DNA of 64,000 bases from Chamaea fasciata (GCA_029207755.1 JARCOQ010000002.1:113695745-113759744); one strand, 5' to 3'; shown: positions 42,906 through 57,112, counted from the stretch's first letter. The notes: generated from the letters alone by a model not told the origin. Translations and numbers: made by a program.

Positions 42906-45144
42906 CAAAAAAAGAAACATCTCTTATTTTTTCTTTCTCTCAGGCATATGTTGCTTTTAAAAGCTGATGAAGTGGTGGGGATGATGTTCTTTTACAGGTG
43001 GGTCCTGATCTGGTCTCTCTCACTGCACATTTTCCCACTTTAAGGACAATCTTCCTGGAAGTGAGCAATTTCCCAAAGGATAATATGATGTCAAGACAAA
43101 AATAAACATGTCAGGGGGATTGGGACAGGGTTATAGAGCAGTGTTATTCCTCTAAGTATTAAAAAACCCCCACAATCCTTGAATATTTAATGAACTATCC
43201 AGGTAGATCCCCTAGGAGGTGGCATTTTTAGGGTTTTCCCCTGCATGATGAGCATCTCACACTGCTTTTTTGCAGGTCAGTGCCTCCACAGGCCATCAAA
43301 CTTCAGGAATTTTCAGCATCCAAGGCAGATGCTGCATACCACAGAAGTGGGATTGATGCTAGGGCACCCCAGGGTCTGTGCTACCTTCTGCTTTCCTTAA
43401 TGAAGCTTTGCAGGAGTCCCAGTAGGGACAGGTGTGGTGAGGGGGCTGTCTAGGGTCACTGAGGAGGAGATGGTGGGGAAGGGGCAGCAGAGCTGGCCAG
43501 AGATGTGCCAGGGGAAACCCATTATCCTGGGGGCAAGGCAGTGGGAAATCCCACTGTGAGCTGGGTTCAGGAGATTTGGGAGTTCAGGTGCTTTGGGAGT
43601 TCAGGCTGAAGAGGAAAAAGGGCTCCCCAGGGGGACCCTGCTCTGGGGGACATCCTGTGTCAGCATGGACATGGAAGGAACAAAGGTGGGTCACCTTCCC
43701 TGTGTGCACCACATTGAGTGAGGGACTAAACCGCCAGAGAGAGGCAAGCTGGGTGATGGCTCCCCCAACACCAGCACTGGGAAGGATCATTTTCCCACCA
43801 GAATCCATAACTGTCCCAAGGAAATCTCTCTGAGGTGCCACTGCTTTGGTCGTGGTGGAACTTGAGCTCTGCTATGTACATGTGACATCTATCTTTAGAA
43901 AGCCAAACAAATTTAAAAAAAAAAAAGAAAACAAAACAACAAACAGTGGCTCAAGACAGATGCTGCCACCAGTTGCTTTCTGGTTGAGCTGGGAGCAGAA
44001 AATGAGAAATTTTTGCTGTCTCCCCTCTCTTTCCCAGACTCTGCACTCACTTTCTGCTGCCAAAGGCACTGGTTTGGGCTTCCCTGCACACTGAACCTGT
44101 TTTTCCCCACAGAATGCACCTGGAGGAGGCAGAGGATTGCGTTTGCAAAGTTCATTGCAGCTCGTGGGCTTCAGGAGTGAAGTTACTTTTCTCTTTATGA
44201 ACCATCTCAAATAACCAGCACCTTTCTGGGTGTGTTTTTTAAACACCTTAGCAGCCTGCTGATACATCTGCTAATCTCTTTCCAAACACTTTGTGAGGCT
44301 GTCCCTGCTAATGAGTTGCAACTCCAGTGAGAAGGACAGCCCTGGAGATTTTTGTGGTCCTGTGGGAAACAGGTGTTTCTGTTTGAAAATGCCCTTTTTT
44401 TGTTGTTGTGGTTGTTTGCATTTTATCCCTGAACACAAAGCCCAGCCTTCTGCAGAGCAGCTGACAGGGCCACGTGAGCTCAGGCAACTGGAATATCTCC
44501 TCTTGCTGGAATTTTCCCGCTGCCAGAGGGAGGTGTGTCTCTGAAGGAGAAACTGGGATTCCTGCTCAGTTGCTGTGATTAGCTACAGCCCTGTCTGCCT
44601 GAAAAGGCAGCAAGTGCAAGCTGTGTGAGCGGAGTGAGCATTTCTTGTACTCCTCTTGCTTTTCTTCCCTCAGGATCTCTACCTAGTGACAGAGGAGCTC
44701 TTTTGGTTGACATTTCTGTCTCTTCCCTGCATGCCAAAAGCCAGCTCATGGGTGGTGTAAGCACCACAAGGCCTGCCCTGAGAGGAAGTTCTGGGGAGAG
44801 TGGTGTGGGAAGTGCAGATTATACCCAAAAAAGGATGAGGAAAGTGCCTCTCTGGCCATCAGGAACTACTTGATGAGCAACTCTGACTCAGCTGGAGCGC
44901 CACTGGAGATCCTGCAGAAGTCATCCATCCACTCTTGGACTGCTTGTGGCACAAAGCCACGTTTTCCATAGCAAGACTGGGGGAAACCCTCTCTGATCAC
45001 TGCATTAAACAGGGTTTTTGGTAATGTCTGCAATGGGACTGTGCTGTCACAATAAAAGGCTGTTGTTCACTGTGATGCCTCACATGAAACCCCCTCTTTA
45101 ATCTCACTGGAGAGAGCCAGGAACTTCCAGAGAGTGATTCCCAG
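42906..45144. other. Non-coding stretch
   Basis: No recognised repeat or exon. Open frames are up to 131 codons (43,872-44,267, - strand) and overlap frames on the other strand. Confidence 0.5.
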
Positions 45145-45216
45145 CCCATGGTAGGGGGGTTGGAAATAGAGTTTCTTTCAGATCCTTCCAACCCAGCCCA
45201 TTTTATTATTCTGAAT
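45145..45216 (+). mobile_element. CR1 LINE tail, short and divergent
   Basis: CCCATGGTAGGGGGGTTGGA, then GATCCTTCCAACCCAGCCCA and TTATTATTCTGAATTC. A divergent last 70 bp of the CR1 3' end. Confidence 0.75.
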
Positions 45217-48200
45217 TCCTAACAGCAAGGAAGCCATGGCATTAATTGTGCTGAAATCTAAAATGACTTACCCATGCTTAAGGCCTTGTGGAAGAGAAAT
45301 CATTCTTTATTTTTATGTGTCTGAGATGAATTTGGTTTAATCATGAGCAGATTATGGACAGGTGGAAACCAGCACATGATCTATTGTAATATCCAAGTAA
45401 AAATACAAATACAGTGTTCTTCATTTATCAGGGAAGGTCAAAATAGCACATCTCTGGATGTATTTCTGCCGCAGGGTCTCTTACAGGAAGCAAAATTTTC
45501 TTCTAAAAGAAAATCAAAACAGCAATCGGTGGCAGCAGATTCAAGTTCTCTGTTACTTTTCTCTTTGGTGCTAAGCTCATTGTGGTCTCCAGTCCACCTC
45601 ATTCTGCTCCATTGGCAAATTGCAAATTAATAACCTCTTGCCTTGCTGTTCATCTGTCTAGAGAAACCTGCTTTTTAAAAAAATATATGCACTTCCCAAG
45701 CATATTTGACTACTGGTGTGAGTAGGAGCTTTCTAAAAGGCAACGCAATATGATTCAGCTCTCAAAGGTGTGGAAATATCACCCTCAGATATTCAGAGGA
45801 AAATGCTCCAAGTTGTTTTTTCCTGTATGTCTCCAAGTCACATTTAGTTGACAGCGAATGTTTCTAACCAGATAATGAGTGTATTTCTCAGAAATTGGAC
45901 ACAGAGGAATTTTTTATGGGTTTTCTTTAGTCCCTTCCTCTTTTTGCAGCAGCATGTAAATCACAGTACTTCTCTCTCCATTACAAAGAGGCAGCAGGTG
46001 TTCACTTAAACTGAATGATTGTCAGATGGTTTTAATAGTTGAGAGAGACAGTATATAAAGAGCCAAGAGACAATATTTTAGGGTTGATTCAGAAAAAAAG
46101 AAAGGTATTTCAAAATAATGGAAACTTGCTTTGAGTGGGGTCAAATGTTACTGGATTCGAGAAAAGAAATGCAATGTTTTGGTGGAATAATGGAAAAATT
46201 TGTCTTGCAAGGGTCCTCTGGAAGACCCTACCCCCAAACCCACATCCCAGCATGGATGACTGCAAATTCAGGCGGCTCGAGGGTTTTCTGGTTGAGTTTT
46301 GCAGTTTGGAGGCTGCAGAGGAGATTGTCACAGATGCCCCAACTCAGTCCAAGATGAAATGCCAGGTGAGGGCATGCTGCCCCTGGATGGGTGCTTGGCA
46401 TTATGCAGAATCCTCAGGCCCACGGAGAGGTCTGCCACAGGCAGCTGGACCCTTTCTTGACCTCAGGAATCTCCTTTAATGCAGGAATTTCAGGAGCTCT
46501 TTCTTTGACGACTTCATGTTTTCATGTGGTGTTGAATGGCCAAAGTTGTCACACTTTGCTGTGCGTTCAAACCTAAACTCCAGTGCTCACATCAAGTACT
46601 TAAAATTCTAAGGAACATCATTCTTTTCATGATCCATGGACAATAGAAAATGCTTCCAAGCAGGATTTCTGCAGTCTTCTTGCTTTGATGTTGGAAACAT
46701 CCTCACACAGAGCAACTGTCACACAGAAATTGCTGGAATAAACTGTTGTGTTCGTAGAAACTGAACAATGTTTATGCGCTGTTGGTACTGCTTTGGACAA
46801 AATCAATGTGTGGGTCTGTGTTTTAAAAAATCATTTTTGTGGACTTTTTGTGAACATTTCTCCACAAAGGGATAAAGTCTGTTTTTATCCCACGTCAATT
46901 ACTCAGTCTTCAACAGCATAAAGATCAATCAGAGTAAAACTATTACATTTTGTAAAGGTTACCATGTCTTAAAATTTGTCAGTTAAAGAGCTCTTTGTTT
47001 TCTCCCCCTCTTTTTACCCATCATATTTTTATTAAAAACCCTTTCCCTCCTGGTTTCATTCTTCTGGTTTAGGGTTCATTGAGCTGTAGAAAGCAATGCT
47101 CCCTTCAGTGGGAAAACTGAGGTTTACTTTTGTCCAGACATTTTCACTGTCTTCTTAGTGAGGCTGTTGATCTTTTAACAAATCTTTGACAGAAAAAAAA
47201 AAATCCCCATCAGTTCCTAGCTCTAGTTTTTTGAGAAAATACTCAGTGCTGGTCATTTTTAAGAGAAGGGAAGTTCTTTGTGAAGTTTGAGCAGAGAGAA
47301 CACAATTTATCCTTTTCTGTTGTGAAGAGGTTATGATCAGAATTTTTTTGTGTGGATATCACTTAAAATCTGGAAGAAATACTGTTCTTGGCTTATTTTG
47401 TGAAGATCATCAAATGTGTTGTTGATCTGGCAGATCTGAGCAGAGACTTTAAAGTTTTGAGTGTGTAAATGTGGCAAGATTTTGGTCTTGGAGCTGGGTG
47501 TGTCCTGTTGACTCACAATATACTCAAGAAATTGCAGTGTGAGGTAAAATGCTGAGCGGGTCCTTGCATTCAGTGGGTTATTACAGTGGATGATTTACCC
47601 CAAGGATTTTGGATCAGAGCCAGGGAGGAACAACACCTGTGGTGTTGTGGTTGCCAGAGTAGATATTAAAGATAAAACCCTGTGGTTTGGTCAAAGTGGG
47701 GTGGGAAGAAGCAACCTGTTCCTTAGCGTTCCCTGAAGGGCCTAAAGAAGTGGCTGGACTGGAAGAAGGGGTGGCTCCTAAAGGATGGGAGCAGAAAATC
47801 ACAGTGTGAAACTCAACCCCAAATTTACCAGGAGAAAGAAGAACAGCTCTGACTGAAGGTGTGGTGAGTGAGAAGAAATAGTAAAGGGAATTTGTGCATT
47901 CATTTAATTGGAATTTGAAGGAGTGCTCCAAGTGGCAAATCAGTGAAATAAAGTGTCTTGTGCATTTGGAGGAGGAATAATGGCCCTGACAGTCCCATCT
48001 CACCCATGGTGGCAGCTCCAACCATTCACCTGAAATTATCTGAAGACCAAGCCTGCACTACGAACAGGAGGAGTGCAAACCATGAGTGTTGGTGCTCCTT
48101 AAGAAATGCTCCTCTTTGATCTGTGTCATTACTTTGTTGGCTTTTCAGTGGTCCCTTTCAAATTTAAATTTTGTCTTCATAAAAAGCTTGACTTCATCCT

Positions 48201-51200
48201 TAACATTTCTGAGTATCTAAAGCCATGGATGGATTGTAGTTAGAAATCTTCCTCAGGCCACCTGTGTGCCAGCTAATTTTGCAGAGACTTTGGGGAAGGA
48301 AATTCAGGTCTTTCAGTTCTTCACAGTGATCTCCATCTGTTCTGTCCAGGCCTTCTCTTTGGATCAGCTGATGTGGGCTCTCAAGAGAAGCTGGAGCTGC
48401 CAGGAGAGGTTTGTGGTGAAAACCCAAATGTGGCTGATCAAGCAAGGCTGATATTAATAATCCCAGCTGGTTTTGACAGAGAGTCCACATAAAAATCCTT
48501 GTCCCTACAACACCTAGGGGAGGACCTGACCTGATCCTCCTTATCAACCAAAGCCTTTAGGATCACACATTTCAAATGAGGGGGAGGGAGGAAGGAGACA
48601 CCTCTTACCAGGTGGGAACAGCTCTGTGCATGCATTAGAAAAGACAGCAAAGCCCTGTGACAGCTGTGACATGGTCTGATTTCAGTGGGTCAGTTATGAA
48701 ATGAGATTTTGAGTCAGTTTCTTGGGACTGGAAGCCTTATGGCTGTGGTTGCTTACCCAGAGAATGGTACAGTCATCTCACATTTCAGGGATCTGAAGAT
48801 TAGCCTTGTACCCAGCGGAACAAGGTGAAAAAGCGGACCAACTTCATGTAAGACATGATTGTGTTTCACCCGGGATTGGATTCACCTGGGAAAGGTTAGC
48901 CATGTCTCCGAGTCATAAATGTGTAAAGATGACTTGCTATGAAATAGCAAAATACTCAGAGTACAGCCCAAAGAACCTGGTGCTGAATTTGCACACTTGC
49001 CACCTCAGTAAGTTGAATTTTTCAGGTTTCTGAGGGCTGGTAAAGATGTAAAAATAGAGTTTTCTTATTTGTGTCACAGTGGATTCTTTCCATGTTCCAC
49101 AAGTGAATCAATTATTTGTTATCCCACCTGGCGTGCTTGGGGCATCAAATGATGGGAACAAATGTGGACAGCCAATTACAGCTCTTGTCAAACCACAGAT
49201 GACACAGTGCTGTGCTGGTTTATCTGAGAACCTGATGAAAATACGGTGTGTTGGTCACAATTTCTCTCATTTTAGGAATCTAAACTTAAAAATTACTGTG
49301 TTTCTGGATGGTTACAATGGTATAAACAAAAATTACCCAGCTGTTTGACTGAATGCTGATTTGGTGTGGTGGCTGCCTTTTTCTACAAGAAACTTGGGAT
49401 CCTGGGGTGGATTAGGTCTGGAAGAGCAATGAGTTTTACAGTCTCATCTGCAAGTCTCTCAGCTGCAGGTCAAGATAGGAGCCTCCAGACAGAGCTGAGG
49501 GGCTGGTGCAGGCAAAAAGAGTTTTCAGGGATTTCAAGTGCTCAAAGGGAGAATGTGACATGAGACCAGACCAGGACCTGCTGGGTTTGTGCTTCATGGA
49601 CTGACTGCCCCTGGCTCATGGGTGGTGGGTTCACAAACATCACAGAGAGAGGGTGATGAGCCATTGCAAGAGGGACTTATGGTAGGAATCAGCCAGGCTT
49701 GGAAACTCTTGAGGTGCTTTTGGGTGCTGGCCGTAAAACAAGGGATGAGTATCACTTTCACCACCTGTACAAGGAGAGAAACTTGTCACAGCCTTTTCTC
49801 TGGCTTGCCACATCACAGACTGTTAAATGCCACCCAGGTGAGGGCTGGAGACTGTAAATATTTTCCCCAAATATAATTTTTTTCCCCTATTTTGTCCTGC
49901 CTGCCTGACTGAGCAACCTGTCACAGTTCATCAGCACTGTGGAAAAAGAAGGCAATGCGCCACCAAGGTAAAGGAAATTTCTTTATTAAACATTTTAGCA
50001 CACAGCCCTGCTTTCCTTTGGGTGCTGACACAAGAGGAGGGCATGGAAAAAGAGCTGAAATCAAGCCAGAGCCATGGCAGTGGGGGTCAGGTGTTTGCGA
50101 CATCTTTTCTTGCTGCATCAGAGGCATCGAAGCGCTGGCTCTTTGTGAGTGAGCTCTGTGAACGTGCAATAGTAGGTACTGTATGCTAACTAAAAACCTA
50201 ATGTGTTATTCCTGGCTTTTATATACCTGGTTACCCATGGATAAAGCTATAGGATATTTATTACAGCAGGGCAAGACTGCTTTGTAATCTGAATATGCTG
50301 CATTCACACCAGCGACTTGAACAAAGTGTTTCTTCATTTCTCCGGCCATTAATGGTTTTCTCATAAGAAAGTTTTGTTGTGTTTGTCAGCTGGGTTTTTG
50401 ACTGTGTGTATTTTGCTCCACAAAGGGGTTATTCAAAACCTCCCCTCCAGTCTTAATTAATTGCAGACCCGGTGGAAGGCGAGCCCGGTGGGGCTGGAGA
50501 GGTTCCCGTCTGGTTTCCATTTCACCCGCGGGCCGTGTGTGGAATCACGGCTGGCTCCTGGCGCTGGGACCTGCTTGGCCCTCAGAGTGCTGGGATTGAC
50601 AGGCACTGCTCATTTATTTATTTATTTGTTTGTTTGTTTATTTACTTTGATCAGCCTCCAGCCTGCACCCAGGGTGCTCTTTGGGGGCAGAAAGTAGCTC
50701 TGTGCTGGCAAAAGAGGACGAAAATCCCAAACAACCCCACTGCTTCCACGCTATCTCCTTTGGATAAAGTCGGTGTGACTCTTTTGGAGACAAACTCCCT
50801 ATTCACAGCACTTAAATCTTGTGCTTTTTAGCTGTGCCTGCTTTCAGCTCTCGGTCTGTTCCAGGATTTTGCCTCTGCCAAGGTCTCCTACCAGGGAACC
50901 ACTCAAAGCGAGGGGATTCACGGCGGTGCCGCCGCTTTCAAAATGCCACCCTGTGTTTTACCACAGCTGTGAAAGTCAGACGTGGAACAGTAACATTCCC
51001 TGTGAAAAAAACCCCAACCCTATCCTTAATAAATGTGCGTAGTGTCTGAGTACCCTGGCTGGCTTCAACTCCTCAGAGCCTCTACCTACCCTTTTAATTT
51101 ATGCATTTCATCTGCCTGCTGTAAATATACCCAAAGCCTGGAGAATGCTTCTCTTTCCCCAGGGGAATATTTTCTATTGAGCTTGGCTGTGCCGAGCTCT

Positions 51201-51412
51201 CTTTGGCAGATGAGTTATGAAGAGCAGACTCATAAAAAGCAGGAGGCTCTTCCAAGCATTGCACAAGGGTTGGGATGAAAGGTGGGCCCGCGGTCACACT
51301 GCCCTCACGGAAAATGCACCTCACTGCAAAGCCGGATTGAAAAAATTCTGCTGGAATTCTTCTAAAGAAGAGTTCCATGGAAAAGCTATCTCTCTTGCTT
51401 GGGTTGTACTTG
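45217..51412. other. 6.2 kb without recognised gene or large repeat
   Basis: This is the longest stretch with no identified element. A (TTTA)n/(TTTG)n microsatellite lies at about 50,611-50,645. Around 50,160-50,460 the sequence is even in composition and repeat-free and could hold conserved non-coding DNA; this cannot be decided from one sequence. The open frame at 50,472-50,831 crosses the microsatellite and is not credible as a gene. Confidence 0.5.
50611..50645 (+). repeat. (TTTA)n/(TTTG)n microsatellite
   Basis: TTTATTTATTTATTTG followed by TTTGTTTGTTTA, about 35 bp. Confidence 0.9.
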
Positions 51413-51848
51413 TGATGCCTTTTGGGCCATCTAAAAACAGAGGCCAGACAAAATTAAGAGAATAAAAAGAGGTTATATTTATTTAAGGGCCTTCAGGTAC
51501 ATTCAGGGCAGACAAAGCCAAAAATGGATCACAAAAATGGGTCACAGATTTTCACGCTTTTATAAGTTTGGTCCATTTGCATATTGGGGGTTAGTCTTCC
51601 AATTACAGCTTCAGGTAATGTAGTCATTTACCCCAAGTTTTTTTCCCCCCAACTCACTCTTGTTTACATTTCCCAGGGCCTGAGACAGTGAGGTGTCCTT
51701 GATTCCCAAGCCTGAAGAGGAATTGTGTTGTCTGACCAAAATGGGAAAGCAGCAGCTAACACTGTATATGGAGTTTAGAGTTATGCACTAAAGAATTGCA
51801 GGATTACAAATACATGGAAAATATAAAAGCTAAAATCCTAAGGCATCA
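51413..51848 (-). mobile_element. Avian ERV solo LTR with palindromic termini
   Basis: The element is 436 bp. It starts TGATGCCTT and ends AAGGCATCA, an inverted terminal repeat of nine bases, and is flanked by CTTG on both sides (51,409-51,412 and 51,849-51,852; ACTTG if one terminal A is assigned to the duplication). On the - strand an AATAAA polyadenylation signal (complement TTTATT at 51,478-51,483) lies about two-thirds to three-quarters along, as expected for U3-R-U5. No internal retroviral genes flank it, so it is a solo LTR. I recognise the layout as passerine ERVL-like from memory; the family name is not asserted. Confidence 0.85.
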
Positions 51849-54800
51849 CTTGTCGGGGAGAGTGAGGTATGAAGATCCACACTCTCCAAAATCAGGTGGG
51901 AAATCCAGCTCCCACCACTCACAGCCCCTCACCGATAAAAAGGCCTCATGCTCTGCTGGTTCCAGGCTAAGAAACAAGGGAAAACGTGCTTTCTGCTTCA
52001 AGCAGCTTTCAGTGTAGGAAATTAAAAGTCAGACATAAAAAAAAATTCCTCAGGAAATGCCAGGGATGGTCCTGGCACAGCGCAGCACAGCAGTTTGTTG
52101 TTTGGCATTTTGGTGCCTCCTGCACAGACAGACAGGAGGATTTCTGAGCATTGCTGTAAGCAACGCTGCAGCATTTCTGATGATCTAAGAAGGATGAAAC
52201 GACAAAAAGGACTAGAAATTATCCCAGCAGGTGAGGGTACAGTAGAGACATGGCTAGAGACATGGCGCAGAGCTGCGGCAGGATTTACCAAGTGCTAAAT
52301 TCAATAATGATGTTGTGACAGGACATTCCAGGTTGAAACACTTATTCCAGCACCTTCCTCTCCCTACAGGTTGTTACACAGGACATGGGAAAATTGCCCA
52401 TGCTGGGTTGGAAGTTTCACAGCCTACCATCTCACCCAGTGGGCAGAGGGCTCTGGACAAGTTACCCCAAGCCAGTGAAAACTGTAAAAAAAGCTGTATC
52501 GTACTGCAAAGGACCTAAAAGGATCAGCTCCTTCTGTGGGAAGATAAGCAGGAGATTATTCCTGCCACGTGGCTGAGGTAAGCTGAGAGGCTTTTGGAGA
52601 GCTGTGCCTGCACATTCCTGCTGGGCATGAATGGAACAGAGCAAAAGGAGCGGAGGAAAGGATGTTCAGCAATGCACTGGTGTGCCAGGTGGAGTTCAGC
52701 AAGCTGAGCATAAAAGTGATGCTACAAAAAACCTGTGCAAAAAAGGCATTTCTGTGACCTGCAAGACAGCTCAGTCTGCTTCGCCTAAGAGTATTTTTAT
52801 GCACATCTCTCATTGGCATTCTGACTGCTCTGAGTGAAATTTCAGTGTTGTCACTCATGGAAAACCTCTTTGTGTCAAAGTCTGGGCTCTAATAATAGTC
52901 CCTGCTGTTTGCTGGTGTTGGCATGTGTGGTTCTGGAAGGAATGGTTCTCTGAGAAGATGGTTATTTCACCCTCTGCAGCTTCTTTTTCTCCTCTTTTTG
53001 CTCCACTAGCACTCGAGATAAGGAAATTACAATTTCCTACTTCAACAGTTCAGAGCTCTCTTGGCTTGGTTGCTGTGTCTCAGTGACATTTTCTCTTGTA
53101 CTCCAGGTGTGCTGCTGAAGGAATTTGGGTCCCATCATGCTGGTGCTGCACAAAAAGCTGCTCCCTGATTTGCCTTTTTAGGTGAAAGGGGTTTCCAAGA
53201 AAAATGGGCTTTCCATATATTGTCTACTTAAATTATTAAGCAGCTCTAATTAACTATTAAGCAAGCAACTGCACAAAAACCTATTATCACTATCTGGTGA
53301 AAAATAAAAAGTCTTTCAAGTAAAATTCTTCTAAAAAGAAAAGGGATAAAGCCCTTCCGTACTAAAGGAAAGTGAGGTCCTAGGAAACCATGGCACAAAC
53401 AAGACATAGCAAAAAATGGGAAAAACCAAGCAGGAAAATTCACAGTCTTCAGCAGAGGAGTGCATTTTGTCTTCTGTACATGCTGCAGAAAAATATTGAA
53501 TATCCAAATGAAATTACCAAATCCAGAGGGGAAAAGAAGCCTCCAGTCTGCTCCTGTTTTCTAGGAGTTCAGGGATACACAAAAGTAAATCCTCAGTGTG
53601 CTTGAAAGGTTGGTTCTATATTAAGGCTTTTGCTGTCATAAAAATGTTGCAACAACACCAGCAACAAAATCCCACCAGCTAAAGCTGACCACAGTTATTA
53701 GGCAAAAGATTTATGTGACCATCTAGTTCTAAAAAACCCTCATGTCTCACAGCCTCAGCATCAATTTTTGGGATGTGCTTGTGAAAGAACTGTGGGAGGT
53801 GAGTTGCAAGTCAGAGCAGCTCAAGGGTTCAGTGAGAGAGACATGAAAAAGGAGAAGAAAGGATGGAACTATGTTTTTTAGTGAAATAAAAGATATCTTT
53901 ACCATTCCAAGTCTTTAGGACTGACTAATAGAAACCTTACCTGCTATTTTTAGGAGCTTATCCCATTTGTTTTTGTTTGTATCTTGTACTGAATCAGAAA
54001 GACAGGCATGGGGGCCCTCTCTCCACCTCTCACTGAGCTGGGCTGGAATTGTTGGGGCATATTTAACAGTGAAACCACACTTCTTATCAGTTTTCCCCTT
54101 TATTGGTATTAGCCTTGAACAGTTATTGCCATACTTCCACAGAAAAAGAATTATTTTGAGAGCCATTTAATCAAGCTTGGGGCACTGCTCTAATCAGAGC
54201 TGTTTGGTCTGTGTTTGCAGAGAAAGAGAGAAGAGCTGCAGATTATAAATTCTTATGAAAATCAGGTGAAGTTTCTCCCAAGGGAGCAAAGAAGTAGCTG
54301 CAGCCTCAAAGAGATTGCCTGAGGAGCAGAAAACAACTGCAGAATACACCTGAAAACACTTTAAAGTAGATGTTGAAGTGATAATATTTCAAAATGGATA
54401 TAAAGCCCATGTCCTGTTAACTTCCAATAGCTATGAGCTAAGCTTTTGCTGCAAACCACAACTCCCAGCACACAGCTACCAGGAATTCTTACAAAACAGA
54501 CAGAAATTGGTAAACTTCAGTTTCACAGAAGAAAAAATCACAGCTAGAAAACAGATTCTGCAGATAAGGCAGAATAGTCACATGTAAATAGAACACCCCA
54601 GGGAATCAAAAACAACCCAAACTTCTGTGATTATGACTGGAGGACATTTGCTCAAGGTAGTAAAAGAGAGAATAGAATTATTATACATTGTAGTAATATT
54701 ATATATAATATTATTATTATAACACAACCCTCAGGTCTGTGTTTTAGACCACAGAGCCACTGTGTGTCCAGCTGGAGGAAGGAAAAAAATTATGGAGCTG

Positions 54801-55174
54801 AGATGCAGAAGAAAAACACCAGCCTCATCCATCTACTCCTGTGATCAGTGCAGGATTTGGCCTCCTCTAATGCCTGAGAGGTGTCAGCACAAGCTGAACC
54901 TGAAGCCGGAGTGATGTTTTTCTTGACAAGCTGCGTTAACATCTCCTCCTTTCAGACAGATTTAGTCGTGTTCCCAGGAACTGAGACAGTGCTGAAAGCC
55001 TGCAGGAGGTTTCTGTACCAGCCTTACCCTTGAACTACAACTGCTTTGTAGAAAGACACTAGGACTTTCTCAGAAGCTGATGGGACATGGAGAACTCTCA
55101 ACTGCTTACCCAGAGATTTTCATAAAGACAGAGCAGTCACAGAATTCTGTTTGTGGCTCTCCTGGTCATTGCTG

Positions 55175-55210
55175 ATTTTTTTTTTTATTTATTTTTTTTT
55201 TTTTTTTTTT
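55175..55210 (+). repeat. T-rich homopolymer tract
   Basis: About 36 bases, nearly all T, with two A interruptions, about 200 bp upstream of a 33-base A run. Confidence 0.95.
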
Positions 55211-55408
55211 GGCAGGAGTATTTATGTGCAAACTCTCAATTTGTCATGCCAGAGCTGTTCCCCTACCAGCAGCTTTTGTGGTGCTGTCACCTGCAGAGCA
55301 AACTGTGCAGCATCCCTGGTAGAATCCAGCAGAGGGATAAATCTGGTTAAGAAAATAAAGACACTTTGTTTCCAAACAGATCCTTTGGAAAGAAGAAATG
55401 ATGGATGG

Positions 55409-55441
<33 letters not shown>
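55409..55441 (+). repeat. Poly-A tract (33 bases)
   Basis: 33 uninterrupted A. It could be the poly-A of a short retroposed sequence, but the ~200 bp upstream match nothing I recognise and end in another homopolymer on the opposite strand. Confidence 0.95.
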
Positions 55442-55444
<3 letters not shown>

Positions 55445-57112
55445 CTCAAACCATCAGCAGGACTTAAGGAAAAACATATTTCAAAGTTTGCCAGAGTGTG
55501 GCAGTGGTCCTTTAGCAAAGGGAAGCACAGTGGAGTCTCAGGCTTCACTGTGGAGGTCAGCTTGGAAGAGGACCCAGACAGCACCTCACAGGGCACACTC
55601 AGGATTCAAAACAATCTTTGAGACAGCAATTAAATAAAAACATCTTAAACCCCCCAAAATCGCTGCAAGATCTACAGTAGCTTGACCTGAGGTGTGACAG
55701 AAATGAATTGCTAATAAAACCTTCCAAGGAGGAGTAGTTTAAAGGATGCCTTTGACACTTTTCACAATAAAACAGTTTTCCTAAACACCTCATATATCTC
55801 CCAGGCTGCTTTGGATGTGCTGCTGCTGAGTGATTCTGCAGTCATTAATGGATTGCAAACCCTCCCTGCCCACGGCAACCACTGTCAAATAATTAACAAC
55901 TCAGTACCTTTCCAGGACAATCCCCTCCTTTGAAATATGCCTTGGAATGCACCACATTGAGTAACAGGCAGAGCTGGAAGCCCTCAAGGGTTGGGTACCT
56001 CACTGCCTGTTGGACCTGGGGGAATTCCCGTGGAAAATCTGCCTTGTTCACAACTCCAGCTCTGCTGCGGGGGCACTGCTTTTTCAGGAGCTCTACAACT
56101 GAGAGACAGACACAAGGACAAGATCCATCCAAGGGCTCACTTTGAAGCTGTGGCCTTGGAAATGTCTGTTCATCCTCTGGCCTCAGCTCCACTCACAGGG
56201 ATCATGGGACACTGGGACAGGAGCCACTGATGCTGCTGCTTGCACCTGGCCTAGGCATCTCTGTGCTGACCCAAATGGTTCCTCTGGATTTGATCCAGAG
56301 GTTGCTGCATGTGGAATGCTGAGCTCTGGGAGCAGGTCTTCCTTCATCTGGGTGATTCTCCTAACCCTTGGGACATGGAGAAGGGAGGAGGAGTAGTGAG
56401 ATCAAGCTGTTTGCAAAAGTGGCTGGAAATCAAAGTAAAGATTTGCTGGGAGAATAAGACAGGGGAGGAAAGCTCTTCCTCGAGCAGGGGAGTGATGGGT
56501 GAGTGGTTCAGTTGCTCCTCTTCCAGGAGGAGACTGTGTCAGATACCAGCTGTGAACAGGCTGCACTGTAACAGTGAGCACACTGAGCCCAGTTTGGGTT
56601 ATCCTATTTCTGCTTTTTGTCAATGCTCTCAAGAACCCACTGATGGGTTGGTAGGGAGGAGGATGTGGCTTCCATGGTCATACAGAGAACCCCATGTGAG
56701 CTCCCAGGAGGTGCTGTCACTGGTCAGGGGGTGTGTGAGGCAAAGGGGAGAGTGTTGAAGGCCCAAGGTCACAGGCAGAGAGAAAGAATCGCTGAATTCA
56801 GAGCCAGATCCACACCCAGCCTGCCCACTTGAAGGTAAAGTGCTCGTTTGTTTCACGAATGGGATTTACAAGCACTGCTGGCTGTGTGCAGAGCTCTGAG
56901 ACGACTTGTTCTGCCGAGTGTATTTGCAAGTGGTTACCTTGGCATTGGTGCGGGATGTGCCTGGGAGAGACTCTGTGCATATTTAAAATGAGGCATTGAC
57001 AGGTGGCATGACCTAAACTATCTCTTTTTAACACTTAAAAGCCACTGGAGAGCTTTCCTGAGAAGAATATATCTGAAATGCTCCCTTGCCTTCCCAGATG
57101 GGAAGGACAGCA

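Larger units (their letters stand above)
51849..57112. other. 5.3 kb non-coding, with homopolymer runs
   Basis: No gene or dispersed repeat was recognised. There is an AT-rich patch (TATTATATATAATATTATTA) near 54,695, a T-rich run at 55,175-55,210 and an A run at 55,409-55,441. The longest frame (55,151-55,621) translates these homopolymers and is rejected. Confidence 0.5.

Noticed and set aside
55151..55621. 156-codon frame with poly-Phe and poly-Lys
   Set aside because: It is a translation of homopolymer T and A tracts.
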